DNA of 64,000 nucleotides from Sedimentibacter saalensis (GTDB taxonomy: Bacteria; Bacillota; Clostridia; Tissierellales; Sedimentibacteraceae). Position numbers and translations under genes: made by a program. The number at the start of each line of letters is the position of its first letter. Within the stretch, counting starts at the first letter, position 1. Shown one piece after another: positions 34,093-43,320 of the stretch. The stretch is from positions 434,001-498,000 of the forward strand of contig NZ_VLKH01000002.1 of assembly GCF_007830175.1 (NCBI RefSeq), written 5' to 3'. The notes beneath the pieces were generated by a model that saw only the letters and a program-made list of their open reading frames with translations, searched no databases and was not told the DNA's origin.

Positions 34093-34737
34093 TTATTCCA
34101 CTATTTTTCCGTCCCTGACGGAATAATAGTCTGCCTGTCCCACAGTGATTTCAGCCTGCCCGCTTGTAATCTCCTTTACGACGGCCTTGATTTTTTCTGT
34201 TTCTCCTTCTTTCACAACAAGGTGAAACTCAACCTGATCTAAATAAATTTTATCTTTGACTATGAACTCGTTTTTCATAAGCTCATTGTCCATTTTTCCT
34301 AAAAGCGGGTATTCAATTGAAAAAGACACCTGGTAGTACAAGTTTTTTTCAACTATAATGCCTTTTTCAAGTCCGATTTTTGCTCCCTTGGTGTATGCTC
34401 TCACCAGCCCTCCAGCACCAAGCAGCACACCTCCGAAATATCTTGTTACCACAACCACTACATTTCTCAAATTTTCCTGCATTATAACGTTAAGTACAGG
34501 CATACCGGCAGTTCCTGACGGCTCCTTGTCGTCTGAATACCTTTGTATGTTTGAATTTTCACCTATTACATAGGCATACACATTGTGTGTTGCGTCCTTG
34601 AATTCTTTTCTTATTTTTTCTATGAATTCAATGGCTTCTTGTTCATTTTCAATAGGTGATGCTGAACCTATGAACTTAGATTTGTTTATAATTATTTCAT
34701 CTCTTCCGGCTTTATGAATTGATTTGTAATCACTCAT
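34093..34737 (-). CDS. yigZ: YigZ/IMPACT-family protein
   Basis: A 214-residue protein of the YigZ (UPF0029/IMPACT) family. The N-terminal domain carries SKFIGSASPIENEQEA, ATHNVYAYVIGE, SDDKEPSGTAGMPVLN and VVVVTRYFGGVLLGAGGLVRAY. The C-terminal domain is the small EF-G-V-like DUF1949 fold. The role is unknown, perhaps tied to translation or regulatory proteolysis. Its start lies eight bases inside the end of hflX, so the genes are translationally coupled. Confidence 0.93.
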   Translation of the reverse strand: MSDYKSIHKAGRDEIIINKSKFIGSASPIENEQEAIEFIEKIRKEFKDATHNVYAYVIGENSNIQRYSDDKEPSGTAGMPVLNVIMQENLRNVVVVVTRYFGGVLLGAGGLVRAYTKGAKIGLEKGIIVEKNLYYQVSFSIEYPLLGKMDNELMKNEFIVKDKIYLDQVEFHLVVKEGETEKIKAVVKEITSGQAEITVGQADYYSVRDGKIVE

Positions 34738-36010
34738 TCTTAATACCCGTTATATATTTATTGAACTGTTCTTTTTCATTGTCATACAACACTGCTTCAA
34801 GGGTTACTCCTTCTCCGCCGAATTCAACATTGTCTGTCTTTCTGTTTTCATAAAGCCAGTAATAATTTTTCAAATCGCTGTTTGGTATCATCAATAGGTA
34901 TGTAGTGCTTTTTCCGTTTATTTTATAATCAACAGTCGAAAGAAGCATATCAATATTAAACCCAGTCTTTGCCGAAATGTACAATATGTCATTTGTTGAA
35001 ACAGTTGTTATTTTGTCGCTCAATATTTTATCTACCTTGTTGTAAACTGTTAAAACCGGAATTTCCTTGTCAGTGATTTTTTCAACAAGTTTTGTTGTTG
35101 TTTCCTTGTGCAGCTGCAAGTTTTCATCGTTTATGTCTATTAGGTGAATTATAAGGTCTGCATACTTGATTTCTTCAAGAGTTCCCTTGAACGCTTCAAC
35201 GATTTGTGTTGGCAGCTTCTTGATAAATCCAACCGTATCTGAAAACACTGCTTTCTTGCCTCCAGGAAGAGTCACTCTTCTCAGTTCCGTATCAAGAGTT
35301 GCAAAAAGCATATCCTGTGCAAATACTTTTTTGTGTTCAGCATCATCTTTTTCACTGTACTCACTGTCCATGAGTGCATTTAACAGCGTTGATTTTCCTG
35401 CATTTGTATAGCCTACAATTGAAATTATGGGAACTTGATCCTTCATTCTTTTCTTTCGTTTTGTTTCTCTTACTTTTCCAAGGTCTTCAAGCTGATTTTG
35501 AATGTCGTTTATTTTTTCCTTTATTCGTCTTCTGTCAAGTTCAAGCTTTTGTTCTCCCGGACCTCTTGTGCCTATACCTCCGCCGGTTCTTGACAGGTTG
35601 TTGTTAAGGCCTATGAGCCTGGGAAGGCTGTATTTTAACTGGGCCAGCTCCACTTGAAGCTGTCCTTCCTTTGTGAGGGCTCTTTTTGCAAATATGTCAA
35701 GTATGAGATTTGTTCTGTCAACTACTTTTGCATCTATTAGCTCTTCTATATTTCTTATTTGCGAGCCGCTTAGCTCATCATTGAACACTACTGTGTCTAT
35801 TTCAAGTTCCTTAACATAAGCAGCAATTTCTTCTATTTTTCCCTGTCCCACATAATATCTGTTGTCTATGCTTTGCCTGTTCTGGATGATACTTGACACA
35901 ACTTCGCCTTCTGCTGCTTCCACCAGCAGCTCAAGCTCTTCCATATCGTTTTCTTCTGCTTTATCTGTAGATAATTGCACTGCAACTATTAAACATTTTT
36001 CCTTATCCAT
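34730..36010 (-). CDS. hflX: ribosome-associated GTPase HflX
   Basis: HflX is a GTPase that splits stalled or hibernating 70S ribosomes. The 426-residue protein has the HflX N-terminal domain ending in the glycine-rich LSRTGGGIGTRGPGEQKLE, a coiled-coil-like linker, and the G domain: G1 GYTNAGKST, G3 DTVGFIKKLP and G4 NKVDK. The start at 36010 follows CGGAGGA; the reading to 36031 lacks a site. It is coupled to yigZ. Confidence 0.95.
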   Translation of the reverse strand: MDKEKCLIVAVQLSTDKAEENDMEELELLVEAAEGEVVSSIIQNRQSIDNRYYVGQGKIEEIAAYVKELEIDTVVFNDELSGSQIRNIEELIDAKVVDRTNLILDIFAKRALTKEGQLQVELAQLKYSLPRLIGLNNNLSRTGGGIGTRGPGEQKLELDRRRIKEKINDIQNQLEDLGKVRETKRKKRMKDQVPIISIVGYTNAGKSTLLNALMDSEYSEKDDAEHKKVFAQDMLFATLDTELRRVTLPGGKKAVFSDTVGFIKKLPTQIVEAFKGTLEEIKYADLIIHLIDINDENLQLHKETTTKLVEKITDKEIPVLTVYNKVDKILSDKITTVSTNDILYISAKTGFNIDMLLSTVDYKINGKSTTYLLMIPNSDLKNYYWLYENRKTDNVEFGGEGVTLEAVLYDNEKEQFNKYITGIKNE

Positions 36011-36108
36011 GTATCCTCCGATAATTATCATTTGTACATTATTTTAACATATGTATTATATTTCTGTACACAAGTAAATATACTACTTAAGAATAAATTT
36101 TGCAATAT

Positions 36109-36744
36109 CTATTCATTTTTCAGGGACGGAAGGTTCATGTACGAATCAGGGACATCTCCTACAATTACTACTTCTGCAATGAGTACATTGCTTCCAACGG
36201 TGGTGCTGCTTGTTGTTACTGGGCTTAAAACGCTTATTTCAACATCCACGGTTATGTATATTTTGTACCTTGTCTGATTAATTCCGGATTCTGCAAATTC
36301 AGTTACAAAATCCACAAGGACGCTTCCCTGATGAAGTATTGTGAACTTCAGCCTCGGTCCCTTTCCTGCAAGAAGCTGGCTGTCCAGTGCCGTAAACAGC
36401 GGTATTGAAAATGTCTGATTTTTAAGATCTACAATTTTTTGTTGCACGTTTCTGGCAATATTGGAAGATATGGTATTCATTACCATTGCATCGGTTCGTA
36501 TCATGTTAACTTTTCCTTCTCTGTCATATGTTGGTATTAAAATTTGTTCTTTTAAGGCATCCTTGTTAAGTTCTTCTCTCACTGTATCATTTATTATTTG
36601 CGTTGCAATTACTTTGGCTTTAACCTCGCAAATTGAAGCAAGAGTAGGTTTGATGCTCACTTCCACATAATAATAAGTCAGCAGCGCAAAAAACATTAAA
36701 AACAGCAATATGAATTTGATGAATGTTCCATTCCGATTTTTCAA
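36109..36744 (-). CDS. yunB: sporulation protein YunB
   Basis: A 211-residue protein with one N-terminal membrane helix (FIKFILLFLMFFALLTYYYV) and an extracytoplasmic domain. It matches YunB of Bacillus, a sigma-E-controlled sporulation protein of unknown mechanism. Diagnostic parts are IKPTLASICEVKAKVIATQIIN, GKGPRLKFTILHQGSVLVDF and the segment SGINQTRYKIYITVDVEISV. It is monocistronic and divergent from the penicillin-binding protein gene. Confidence 0.9.
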   Translation of the reverse strand: MKNRNGTFIKFILLFLMFFALLTYYYVEVSIKPTLASICEVKAKVIATQIINDTVREELNKDALKEQILIPTYDREGKVNMIRTDAMVMNTISSNIARNVQQKIVDLKNQTFSIPLFTALDSQLLAGKGPRLKFTILHQGSVLVDFVTEFAESGINQTRYKIYITVDVEISVLSPVTTSSTTVGSNVLIAEVVIVGDVPDSYMNLPSLKNE

Positions 36745-36795
36745 CTATTGATTTCACACCCTTTCTATTATATAATATGTAAGAACTTTAAATCT

Positions 36796-36826
36796 TTGAC
36801 AATATTAGATTGTTTTGAGGTATACT
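36796..36826 (+). promoter_or_regulatory. putative promoter of the class A PBP gene
   Basis: TTGACA (36796-36801) and TATACT (36821-36826) with a 19-base spacer, longer than ideal. Confidence 0.45.
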
Positions 36827-36853
36827 AGTAATGTAGTTCTAACGGAGGTAATT

Positions 36854-39800
36854 ATGTCAAAAGAAAATAAAAAAGACTTAGAGATAATAGAAAGCAAAAG
36901 TGAAGATACAAGAAAAGAGACAATTAGAAAGAGAAGAGCAAAAAAGAAAAGAAAAGTAATTTTCAGAATTGCTCTTCTTGTTATTCTTGCAGCCATAATT
37001 ATTGTAGGCGGAGCAGTTGCAGGAATGGTTATAGGAATTATGAAAAGCGCTCCTGAAATCGACCCTGCAAATGCGCTTAAAAACTTAACTGAAAGTTCAG
37101 TTATAGTTGATGAAGGCGGAAATATAATCGAGCAAATTCATGACCCTAATGAAAACAGGGAAATAGTAAGTTTAAGCGATATACCACTTCATTTACAGAA
37201 TGCTTTCATAGCAATAGAAGATCATCGTTTCAAGGATCACCCCGGCATTGATATTCAGCGTATAGCAGGTTCTCTTCTGCACAACGTGAAAGTCGGAGAC
37301 CCTACTGCTCAGGGAGCCAGCACGCTGACTCAGCAGCTTGTTAAAAATTTATATCTGACAAATGAAAAATCCTGGGAAAGAAAGATTAAAGAAATATACC
37401 TTGCACTTCAGGTGGAAAGAAAACTTTCAAAAGACCAAATTCTTGAAAATTATCTGAACACCATTCCACTTGGTCAAAGTTCATATGGAGTTCAAACAGC
37501 TGCTCATACATATTTTTCAAAGGATGTAAGCGAACTAACGCTGGCTGAAAGTGCACTTTTAGCAGGAGCTGCCAAGAGCACAGTTTATTATGCACCGTTC
37601 AACAGATACAACCTTGAGGACACTGCAGAAATACCAGAAGAAGACATTGTAGGTTATGTGTACATTGGATCTGTTCAATATGCATGTGTGTACAATCAAA
37701 ATGCTATTGACCGACAGATAGTAATACTTAACAGAATGCTTGATTTAGGTCTGATAACACAGGAAGAGCACGATGCCGCCATGGCTGAAGACATGCGTGA
37801 AGCTTTAAATCCCGGACAGACAAAAGTTGAAGGAATATCTTCAACACCTATGGATTATGTAAAGGAAAAAGTAATTGAAGACTTAATGGCTTCACAAGGC
37901 ATGTCTTATGAAGATGCCGAAGGCTACATTTACAAAGGCGGACTTACAATAACAACAACTATCGATGTTTCCATGCAGCAGTCACTGGAAGATTCATATA
38001 GCAATTTTGCAACATTGTTTCTTGGTGCAGCTCCCTCAGGAGATAAGCCAATAGCCCAGGACTGGAGATACTTTAAGTGGTCTGATGGTCAAGGAACAGG
38101 AAGCCTTGATTCAAATCTTAATATATTAAATGAAAACGGCCAGCTCATATATTATGCCCTTGGCAATATAATGGACGCAAGTAACAGCATTTATCTTAAT
38201 CCTGATGAATATAAATTCGATGAAAACGGAAACCTTGTTATAAGTTCTAAGAAATTCGACATTTATACTTCAACTGTAGACATAGTTGACGGATACACAG
38301 TCGATGAAAAATTAAACTTTGTTTCACACAAAATAGGTGCTCTCAACATTGGAAACAATTATGAGATTCTTGAACAAAAAGGTACAAAAGGAAGCTTCAG
38401 AATACCAAAAGATTATGTTCAAAAAAATGCTGAAATGTTTGTTGTTGGAAGCGACAATGTTCTTAGAATTCCGGAAGGATACTTCTTCTTCCAGGAAAAC
38501 GGAACAGTGCAGCCTCAGTCAGCAACTGTCATACTTGATTACAAGACAGGAAAAATTAAGGCACTTATTGGCGGAAGAGACATCGAAGGAAGCAAGACAT
38601 TCAACCGTGCCACAGATGCTACAAGGCAGCCTGGTTCAACAATAAAACCATTGTCTGTATATCTTCCTGCTCTTGACCTTGGTTATTCAGCAGCATACGT
38701 TCTTGATGACCTTCCAAGATACAATGAAAAAGGAGACAGATGGCCTAAAAACTGGTACGAATACAAGGATATAAAGTACTGGGGAAAAATTACATTAAGA
38801 AAATCAATTGAACAGTCAATTAATACCAATGCAGTTTCAATGCTAGAAACAATCGGAACGGATGCATCAATAGATTCTCTGGCAAAACTTGGGCTTATCA
38901 ATGCAAATAATCCGGAAAAAGATTCATTTGTTTCTCCTGCTGAAAATACTGCCTACAATGATGTGAATCTTGCATCTCTTGGACTGGGAGGGCTTACAAA
39001 GGGATTCACTCCTCTTGGAATGACTGCAGCTTATGGAGCAATTGCAAATGATGGTGTTTATATAGAACCTACAGTATATACAACAGTTACAAACAGCAAG
39101 GGTGAGACAATTCTTGAAAAAATTCCTGAAACTCACACTGTTGTAAGCCCTGAAGTTGCTTCACTCATGAAGGATATTTTAAGATCCACGGTTAATCCGG
39201 GACTTTCATACAAAGCTAAGCTTCCTGCAGAAATGGGAATAGAAGTTGCAGGAAAGACAGGTACAACTCAGGCAAACGGAGATTTCTGGTTTGTAGGATT
39301 TTCGCCTTACTTTGTAGGAGGAATTTGGGTTGGAAATGACAATGTTCAGATGAAACTATCAGGAGACAGCGGAAACACAGCACGACTGTGGAGCGGTATA
39401 ATGACACCTATTCACCAAGGCTTGGCTCCTGCAAAATTTGCACTGAATCCAAACTTGATACCTGTACAGGTATGTGCCCAATCAGGAAAACTTCCTTCTG
39501 ACCTATGCCAGCATGACCAGAGAGGAAGCCAGGTAATTACAGAATACTTTGTTCCGGGAACTCAACCAACAGAAACATGTGACGTACATGTTAAAGTCCA
39601 GGTTTGCACAACCACAAATCTGCTGGCATCACCGTTTTGTCCTGGAAACCTGCTGGAAGAAAGAGTATTTGTAAACAGAAATCCTCTTTATGATCCTGAA
39701 GCAAAATCAAGCAACCTTGAAGCAAAAAAACTATATCAACAGGTACTGGAAGACAGAGTCACTTTCTCTATTGAAGAATTAGAACAAATTTACGCTGGTC

Positions 39801-40150
39801 AGGTAACATTTGATGCTAACAAGCAGATAACACATGTACTGGGAGTTCCGGTAGCTGATTTGGCATTCTCAGGCATAATCACTGCAGATTATCAGTATCA
39901 GGTTCCTACAAAGATTTGCACATCCCACACAAAATGGCATTATGACCAGTGGCAAAATGAGCAAAACTCAGGCGAAAACAACAACAACAACAACAACGGC
40001 AACGATGGTAATAACGGAAACGGCAACAACAATGGTAACGGAAACAACAACGGCGGCGGAGCACTGGAAGATATCATTAACGACATTATAGAGGATTCTA
40101 GTGATTCTCAAGTTCCGCTGGACACCATAATTGAATCAATTTCAAATTAA
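36854..40150 (+). CDS. class A penicillin-binding protein (PBP1A type)
   Basis: A bifunctional peptidoglycan synthase of 1098 residues. A basic cytoplasmic tail and one membrane helix (about 42-66) are followed by the GT51 glycosyltransferase domain with EDHRFKDHPGIDIQRIAGS and GASTLTQQLVKNLY. The transpeptidase domain has SxxK in RQPGSTIKPL near residue 595, the SIEQSINTNAVS motif, and AGKTGTTQ near 800. A C-terminal extension carries four or more cysteines and then a low-complexity Asn/Gly tract (about 1045-1075). GGAGGTAATT precedes the ATG at 36854. The Asn/Gly tail is typical of clostridial wall proteins. Confidence 0.96.
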   Translation: MSKENKKDLEIIESKSEDTRKETIRKRRAKKKRKVIFRIALLVILAAIIIVGGAVAGMVIGIMKSAPEIDPANALKNLTESSVIVDEGGNIIEQIHDPNENREIVSLSDIPLHLQNAFIAIEDHRFKDHPGIDIQRIAGSLLHNVKVGDPTAQGASTLTQQLVKNLYLTNEKSWERKIKEIYLALQVERKLSKDQILENYLNTIPLGQSSYGVQTAAHTYFSKDVSELTLAESALLAGAAKSTVYYAPFNRYNLEDTAEIPEEDIVGYVYIGSVQYACVYNQNAIDRQIVILNRMLDLGLITQEEHDAAMAEDMREALNPGQTKVEGISSTPMDYVKEKVIEDLMASQGMSYEDAEGYIYKGGLTITTTIDVSMQQSLEDSYSNFATLFLGAAPSGDKPIAQDWRYFKWSDGQGTGSLDSNLNILNENGQLIYYALGNIMDASNSIYLNPDEYKFDENGNLVISSKKFDIYTSTVDIVDGYTVDEKLNFVSHKIGALNIGNNYEILEQKGTKGSFRIPKDYVQKNAEMFVVGSDNVLRIPEGYFFFQENGTVQPQSATVILDYKTGKIKALIGGRDIEGSKTFNRATDATRQPGSTIKPLSVYLPALDLGYSAAYVLDDLPRYNEKGDRWPKNWYEYKDIKYWGKITLRKSIEQSINTNAVSMLETIGTDASIDSLAKLGLINANNPEKDSFVSPAENTAYNDVNLASLGLGGLTKGFTPLGMTAAYGAIANDGVYIEPTVYTTVTNSKGETILEKIPETHTVVSPEVASLMKDILRSTVNPGLSYKAKLPAEMGIEVAGKTGTTQANGDFWFVGFSPYFVGGIWVGNDNVQMKLSGDSGNTARLWSGIMTPIHQGLAPAKFALNPNLIPVQVCAQSGKLPSDLCQHDQRGSQVITEYFVPGTQPTETCDVHVKVQVCTTTNLLASPFCPGNLLEERVFVNRNPLYDPEAKSSNLEAKKLYQQVLEDRVTFSIEELEQIYAGQVTFDANKQITHVLGVPVADLAFSGIITADYQYQVPTKICTSHTKWHYDQWQNEQNSGENNNNNNNGNDGNNGNGNNNGNGNNNGGGALEDIINDIIEDSSDSQVPLDTIIESISN

Positions 40151-40173
40151 AACATTAGAAGTATATATAGAAA

Positions 40174-40207
40174 AAGGCTATTGGCAAACTAGTTTGCCAA
40201 TAGCCTT
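40174..40207. terminator. bidirectional terminator between the PBP gene and spoVAE
   Basis: A perfect palindrome AAGGCTATTGGCAAAC followed by its complement, with A and T runs outside. Confidence 0.9.
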
Positions 40208-40562
40208 ATTTATTGCTCTTCGGGTTGAACACGACAGCAACTATGTAGCCAAACATAAGGGCAGCTGCAACACCAGGTGCAGTCTTAATCACTCCTCCGC
40301 TTAATGCACCCATGAAGCCTTTAGAAGCCGCTTCTTCCATGGCTCCCTTTGCAAGAGTATTACCAAATCCTAATAGAGGCACTGTTGCTCCTGAATACCC
40401 TATTTCAACCAGCTTGTCGTATATTCCGAAGTATCCAAGGACAGCTCCGGTTACAACCATTAATACAAGCAGATATGCATTGTTCTTTTTGAATGTATCG
40501 ATGATTATCTGCCCAATGACACATATTATGCCCCCCACCACAAAACTCATTATATAATTCAT
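40206..40562 (-). CDS. spoVAE: stage V sporulation protein AE
   Basis: A 118-residue membrane protein of the SpoVA channel, which moves dipicolinic acid into the forespore and out on germination. It has four hydrophobic helices and the family segments SFVVGGIICVIGQIIIDTF, GYSGATVPLLGFGNTLAKGA and GFMGALSGGVIKTAPGVAAA. The start at 40562 is set by AAAGGAG; a reading to 40583 would overlap spoVAD. It is the last gene of the spoVAC-AD-AE operon. Confidence 0.95.
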   Translation of the reverse strand: MNYIMSFVVGGIICVIGQIIIDTFKKNNAYLLVLMVVTGAVLGYFGIYDKLVEIGYSGATVPLLGFGNTLAKGAMEEAASKGFMGALSGGVIKTAPGVAAALMFGYIVAVVFNPKSNK

Positions 40563-40572
40563 AATTGCTCCT

Positions 40573-41571
40573 TTAAATTTCAATTCCGACGCTGTGGGCT
40601 ATTCCAGGAATACTTTCACCCTGAAGTGTGGCTGTAGGAGAATGCAATGCTCCTGTTGATGTGAACAGCAGCTTTTTAATATCTCCATCCAAAAGCTTTC
40701 TGTACAAAAAAGCACCAAAGACTGTTGCTGAACATCCGCATCCGCTTCCTCCGGAATGAACATCCTGTTTTTCAATATCAAAAATTATTGTTCCGCAGTC
40801 ATCGTATTTTTTTTCTATGCTGTTGTTATCTTCATTGAACATTTTGTTTACTATTCCCTTACCAACTGTTCCCAGGTCTCCTGTAACAATAAGATCATAA
40901 TCAATTCCCGTGTCTTTTATATGTTGGTTCAGCGTGTCATATGCTGCAGGCGCCATAGCAGCTCCCATATTGTTTGCATCCTTAACTCCAAGGTCGGTTA
41001 TTTTTCCAAATGTAACATTTTTGATTCTGGGACCGCCACTTCCATTTTTAGAAAGCCACACAGCTGCAGAACCTGTAACTGTCCATTGAGCTGACATGTG
41101 CCTTTGTCCACCCATTTCAAGGGGAAGTCTGTACTGCCTTTCTGCGCTGCAAAAATGGCTGGATGTTACGCAAATTATGTTTTCAGCAAATCCACCGTCA
41201 ATTAAAAGTGATCCCAATCCCATGGTAAGAGCCATAGTTGAGCATGCTCCGTACACTCCTATATAAGGAAGCTGTATGGCTCTTGCAGCAAACGAAGAAG
41301 ATGTTATCTGGTTTAAAAGGTCTCCTGAAATCATGAGATCTATCTGGTTTTTTTTCAACTGATTTGCTTCCATGAGCTTTTCAACTGCGGTTTTCTGAAA
41401 CTTCAATTCGCTTTTTTCCCAGGAATCTTCTCCCCACAGGTCGTCTTCAACAACCATGTGAAACTTATTGCCCAAAGGTCCCTGGCCTTCTTTTTTGCCC
41501 ACAATTGTATATGTGTCTCTTATGAACACATTGTCTTTTATGCTGAATGTTTGCTTGCCGATTTTTTTCAA
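40573..41571 (-). CDS. spoVAD: stage V sporulation protein AD
   Basis: A 332-residue thiolase-fold protein that binds dipicolinic acid in the SpoVA complex. Features: QTFSIKDNVFIRDTYTIVGK, YGACSTMALTMGLGSLLIDGG (thiolase-type cysteine loop) and GGSGCGCSATVFGAFLYRKL. It lies between spoVAC (15 bases upstream) and spoVAE (10 bases downstream) in the standard clostridial order. Confidence 0.96.
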   Translation of the reverse strand: MKKIGKQTFSIKDNVFIRDTYTIVGKKEGQGPLGNKFHMVVEDDLWGEDSWEKSELKFQKTAVEKLMEANQLKKNQIDLMISGDLLNQITSSSFAARAIQLPYIGVYGACSTMALTMGLGSLLIDGGFAENIICVTSSHFCSAERQYRLPLEMGGQRHMSAQWTVTGSAAVWLSKNGSGGPRIKNVTFGKITDLGVKDANNMGAAMAPAAYDTLNQHIKDTGIDYDLIVTGDLGTVGKGIVNKMFNEDNNSIEKKYDDCGTIIFDIEKQDVHSGGSGCGCSATVFGAFLYRKLLDGDIKKLLFTSTGALHSPTATLQGESIPGIAHSVGIEI

Positions 41572-41586
41572 CTTATATTTCCTTCC

Positions 41587-42027
41587 TTATCCTGTAATTA
41601 ATTTCAATAAACCTGCTATGAATGATGCCAGGTATCCAAATACCAATACGGGGCCAGCAAGTTTGAATATATTTGCTGCAGTTCCCAAAATATATCCTTC
41701 CCTCTTGAATTCAAGAGCAGGAGATACAACAGAGTTGGCAAAACCTGTTATTGGAACAACTGTTCCTGCTCCTCCATACTTGCCCAACTTGTCATACCAT
41801 CCCAAACCTGTCAAAAGGGCACTCAGTCCAACAAGAGCAACAGATGCCATTGGACCTGCATCTTCCTCAGCTGCGCCGAGGCCCGAAATGAATATGTTTT
41901 TAAACACTTCACCAAGTAAGCATATTGCCCCACCGAATATAAAAGCATAAAAGCAATTTTTAAGCATTTTATTTTTTGGCGTAAATTCATCAACAACCTG
42001 CTTGTAACTGTCTTTGTTGTATTTCAT
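41587..42027 (-). CDS. spoVAC: stage V sporulation protein AC
   Basis: A 146-residue membrane protein that in Bacillus forms the mechanosensitive part of the SpoVA channel. It has the family start YKQVVDEFTPKNKMLKNCFYAF and later VPITGFANSVVSPALEFKREG, with several membrane helices. The ribosome site AGGAGGA overlaps the stop codon of the small upstream gene, so the two are probably translated in step. Confidence 0.95.
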   Translation of the reverse strand: MKYNKDSYKQVVDEFTPKNKMLKNCFYAFIFGGAICLLGEVFKNIFISGLGAAEEDAGPMASVALVGLSALLTGLGWYDKLGKYGGAGTVVPITGFANSVVSPALEFKREGYILGTAANIFKLAGPVLVFGYLASFIAGLLKLITG

Positions 42028-42035
42028 CTTTCCTC

Positions 42036-42155
42036 CTATAACAAAACGGCGCTTTCAGGAATTTTTTTTATAGATCTGTCAATGCTGTTGCCAAAATATA
42101 TGGCAGTAAAGCTGATGACCAAAAGTATTAATAATAAAAATATCTTTTTTTTCAT
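42036..42155 (-). CDS. 39-residue single-helix membrane peptide upstream of spoVAC
   Basis: A short gene with ATG at 42155 behind a strong site (GAGGTGATTTAT). The product starts MKKK, has one membrane segment (IFLLLILLVISFTAIYF, residues 5-21) and a polar tail FGNSIDRSIKKIPESAVLL. Its TAG stop (42038-42036) lies in the ribosome site of spoVAC, giving tight coupling. The size and layout fit a small forespore-membrane protein or a translated leader of the spoVA operon. I recognise no family. Confidence 0.7.
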   Translation of the reverse strand: MKKKIFLLLILLVISFTAIYFGNSIDRSIKKIPESAVLL

Positions 42156-42202
42156 ATAAATCACCTCATAAGTATTATTTACAAAAATATTTTTTGAATA
42201 CT

Positions 42203-42230
42203 AAAAAAAAGCACTAACTGTGCCTTTTTT
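42203..42230 (-). terminator. terminator-like hairpin upstream of the spoVA operon
   Basis: AAAAAAGGCAC-AGTTA-GTGCTTTTTT on the minus strand, with a T-rich end; a second stop for transcripts from spoIIAB. Confidence 0.55.
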
Positions 42231-42401
42231 AATATGAGCTGTTAAATTATTGCAGAACATTAGAAGAATTATATTACTTAGTTTTGAAATTTCAATACAA
42301 ATTGAATTTAAAAACTGTACAAAAACAATGGCTGTGCAAATTATTATTTTTGACGTTCATGATTTTCTCCATAGGTCTTGCCTCATAGCATTATAAAAAC
42401 A

Positions 42402-42431
42402 AGAAGTTTCAGTTACATAACCGAAACTTCT
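42402..42431 (-). terminator. terminator of the spoIIA operon
   Basis: The minus strand reads AGAAGTTTCGGTTA-TG-TAACTGAAACTTCT (one G-T pair), then TGTTTTTATAA, 14 bases after the spoIIAB stop. The pairing works better as minus-strand RNA. Confidence 0.85.
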
Positions 42432-42444
42432 AAATCTATTATTC

Positions 42445-42873
42445 CTATTTTCTTGAATTGATTGTTTTTCTCATTATTACTTTTGTGCCCACATCTTTTT
42501 CAGATAATACTATGAGCTCGTCCATAAATGTCTCCATAACAGCAAAGCCCATTCCGGAACGCTCCAGCTCCGGTTTAGTTGTATACAAAGGTTCCTTTGC
42601 TTTTTCCACATTTACAATTCCACAGCCGAAATCCTCAATGATTATTTCAACCATTTGTCCCTTGATTCTGCACTGTATTTCTATATCTCCAACTTCATCT
42701 TCATAACCATGAATTATTGCATTTGTAACTGCTTCTGATACAGCCGTCTTAATATCCGAGATTTCCTCAATAGTTGGATTCAAGCTGGAACAGAACGCCG
42801 CAACTGCCGCTCTTGCAAAGGATTCATTTGTAGAAAAGCTCGGTATTTTTATAAATACATAATTGTTTTGCAT
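42445..42873 (-). CDS. spoIIAB: anti-sigma-F factor SpoIIAB
   Basis: A 142-residue GHKL-family serine kinase that holds sigma-F inactive and phosphorylates SpoIIAA. Motifs: [19 protein letters not shown] (N box), [16 protein letters not shown] (G1 box) and [18 protein letters not shown] (lid and G2). It starts nine bases after spoIIAA. The usual third gene, sigF, does not follow; instead there is a terminator 14 bases downstream. Confidence 0.96.
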   Translation of the reverse strand: MQNNYVFIKIPSFSTNESFARAAVAAFCSSLNPTIEEISDIKTAVSEAVTNAIIHGYEDEVGDIEIQCRIKGQMVEIIIEDFGCGIVNVEKAKEPLYTTKPELERSGMGFAVMETFMDELIVLSEKDVGTKVIMRKTINSRK

Positions 42874-42882
42874 CTTATCCCC

Positions 42883-43188
42883 CTATTTAATATTGATGAT
42901 TTTGCCAATGCCGCTCATATCGAGAATTTTTCTCACTTTTTTGCTTGCATTGACTATTTCAATGACTCCATTGCGTTTGCGGATAACCTTGTATCGCCCG
43001 ATTACGAACCCTATACCTGAGCTGTCAATGAAATCAAGATTTTTTAAATCTATTACTATTTTATTGTATTTCTCGTCTTTGATTTTTTCGTCAATCAACA
43101 CTCTTGATTCGTCAGCGCTGTGGTGATCTAAGTCCCCTTTAAGTTTGATTGTCATGATTTGACCTGATTCAACAAATTCTAAATTCAC
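42883..43188 (-). CDS. spoIIAA: anti-sigma-F factor antagonist SpoIIAA
   Basis: A 101-residue STAS-domain protein that releases sigma-F by binding SpoIIAB. It has IKLKGDLDHHSADESRV and the phosphorylation loop DFIDSSGIGFVIGRYK (DSSG at 55-58). I start it at a GTG (43188) with AAAGGA upstream, because the protein then aligns from its first residue with known SpoIIAA; the reading to 43218 adds ten residues with no ribosome site. Confidence 0.94.
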   Translation of the reverse strand: MNLEFVESGQIMTIKLKGDLDHHSADESRVLIDEKIKDEKYNKIVIDLKNLDFIDSSGIGFVIGRYKVIRKRNGVIEIVNASKKVRKILDMSGIGKIINIK

Positions 43189-43224
43189 TTTTTCAAATCC
43201 TTTCTCTATAGTGTACAAGCTATT

Positions 43225-43250
43225 ATACTATTTGCAAAAGGATTTATCCT
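43225..43250 (-). promoter_or_regulatory. possible sigma-H promoter of spoIIA
   Basis: Minus strand: AGGATAA (43250-43244), 11 bases, AATAGTAT (43232-43225). The -35 fits the sigma-H consensus well; the -10 has two mismatches to RNGAATWW. Confidence 0.4.
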
Positions 43251-43320
43251 TGACTTGTTTTGTTGCATTTTGTCGATTAATCAGTTATAAAGTATTTTGC
43301 AAAAATTCGTTAGGTCCCTA

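Noticed and set aside
42156-42444. A degraded sigF between spoIIAB and the spoVA genes
   Set aside because: The gap is too short and is filled by two terminators and AT-rich DNA; no sigma-factor motif appears in any frame.
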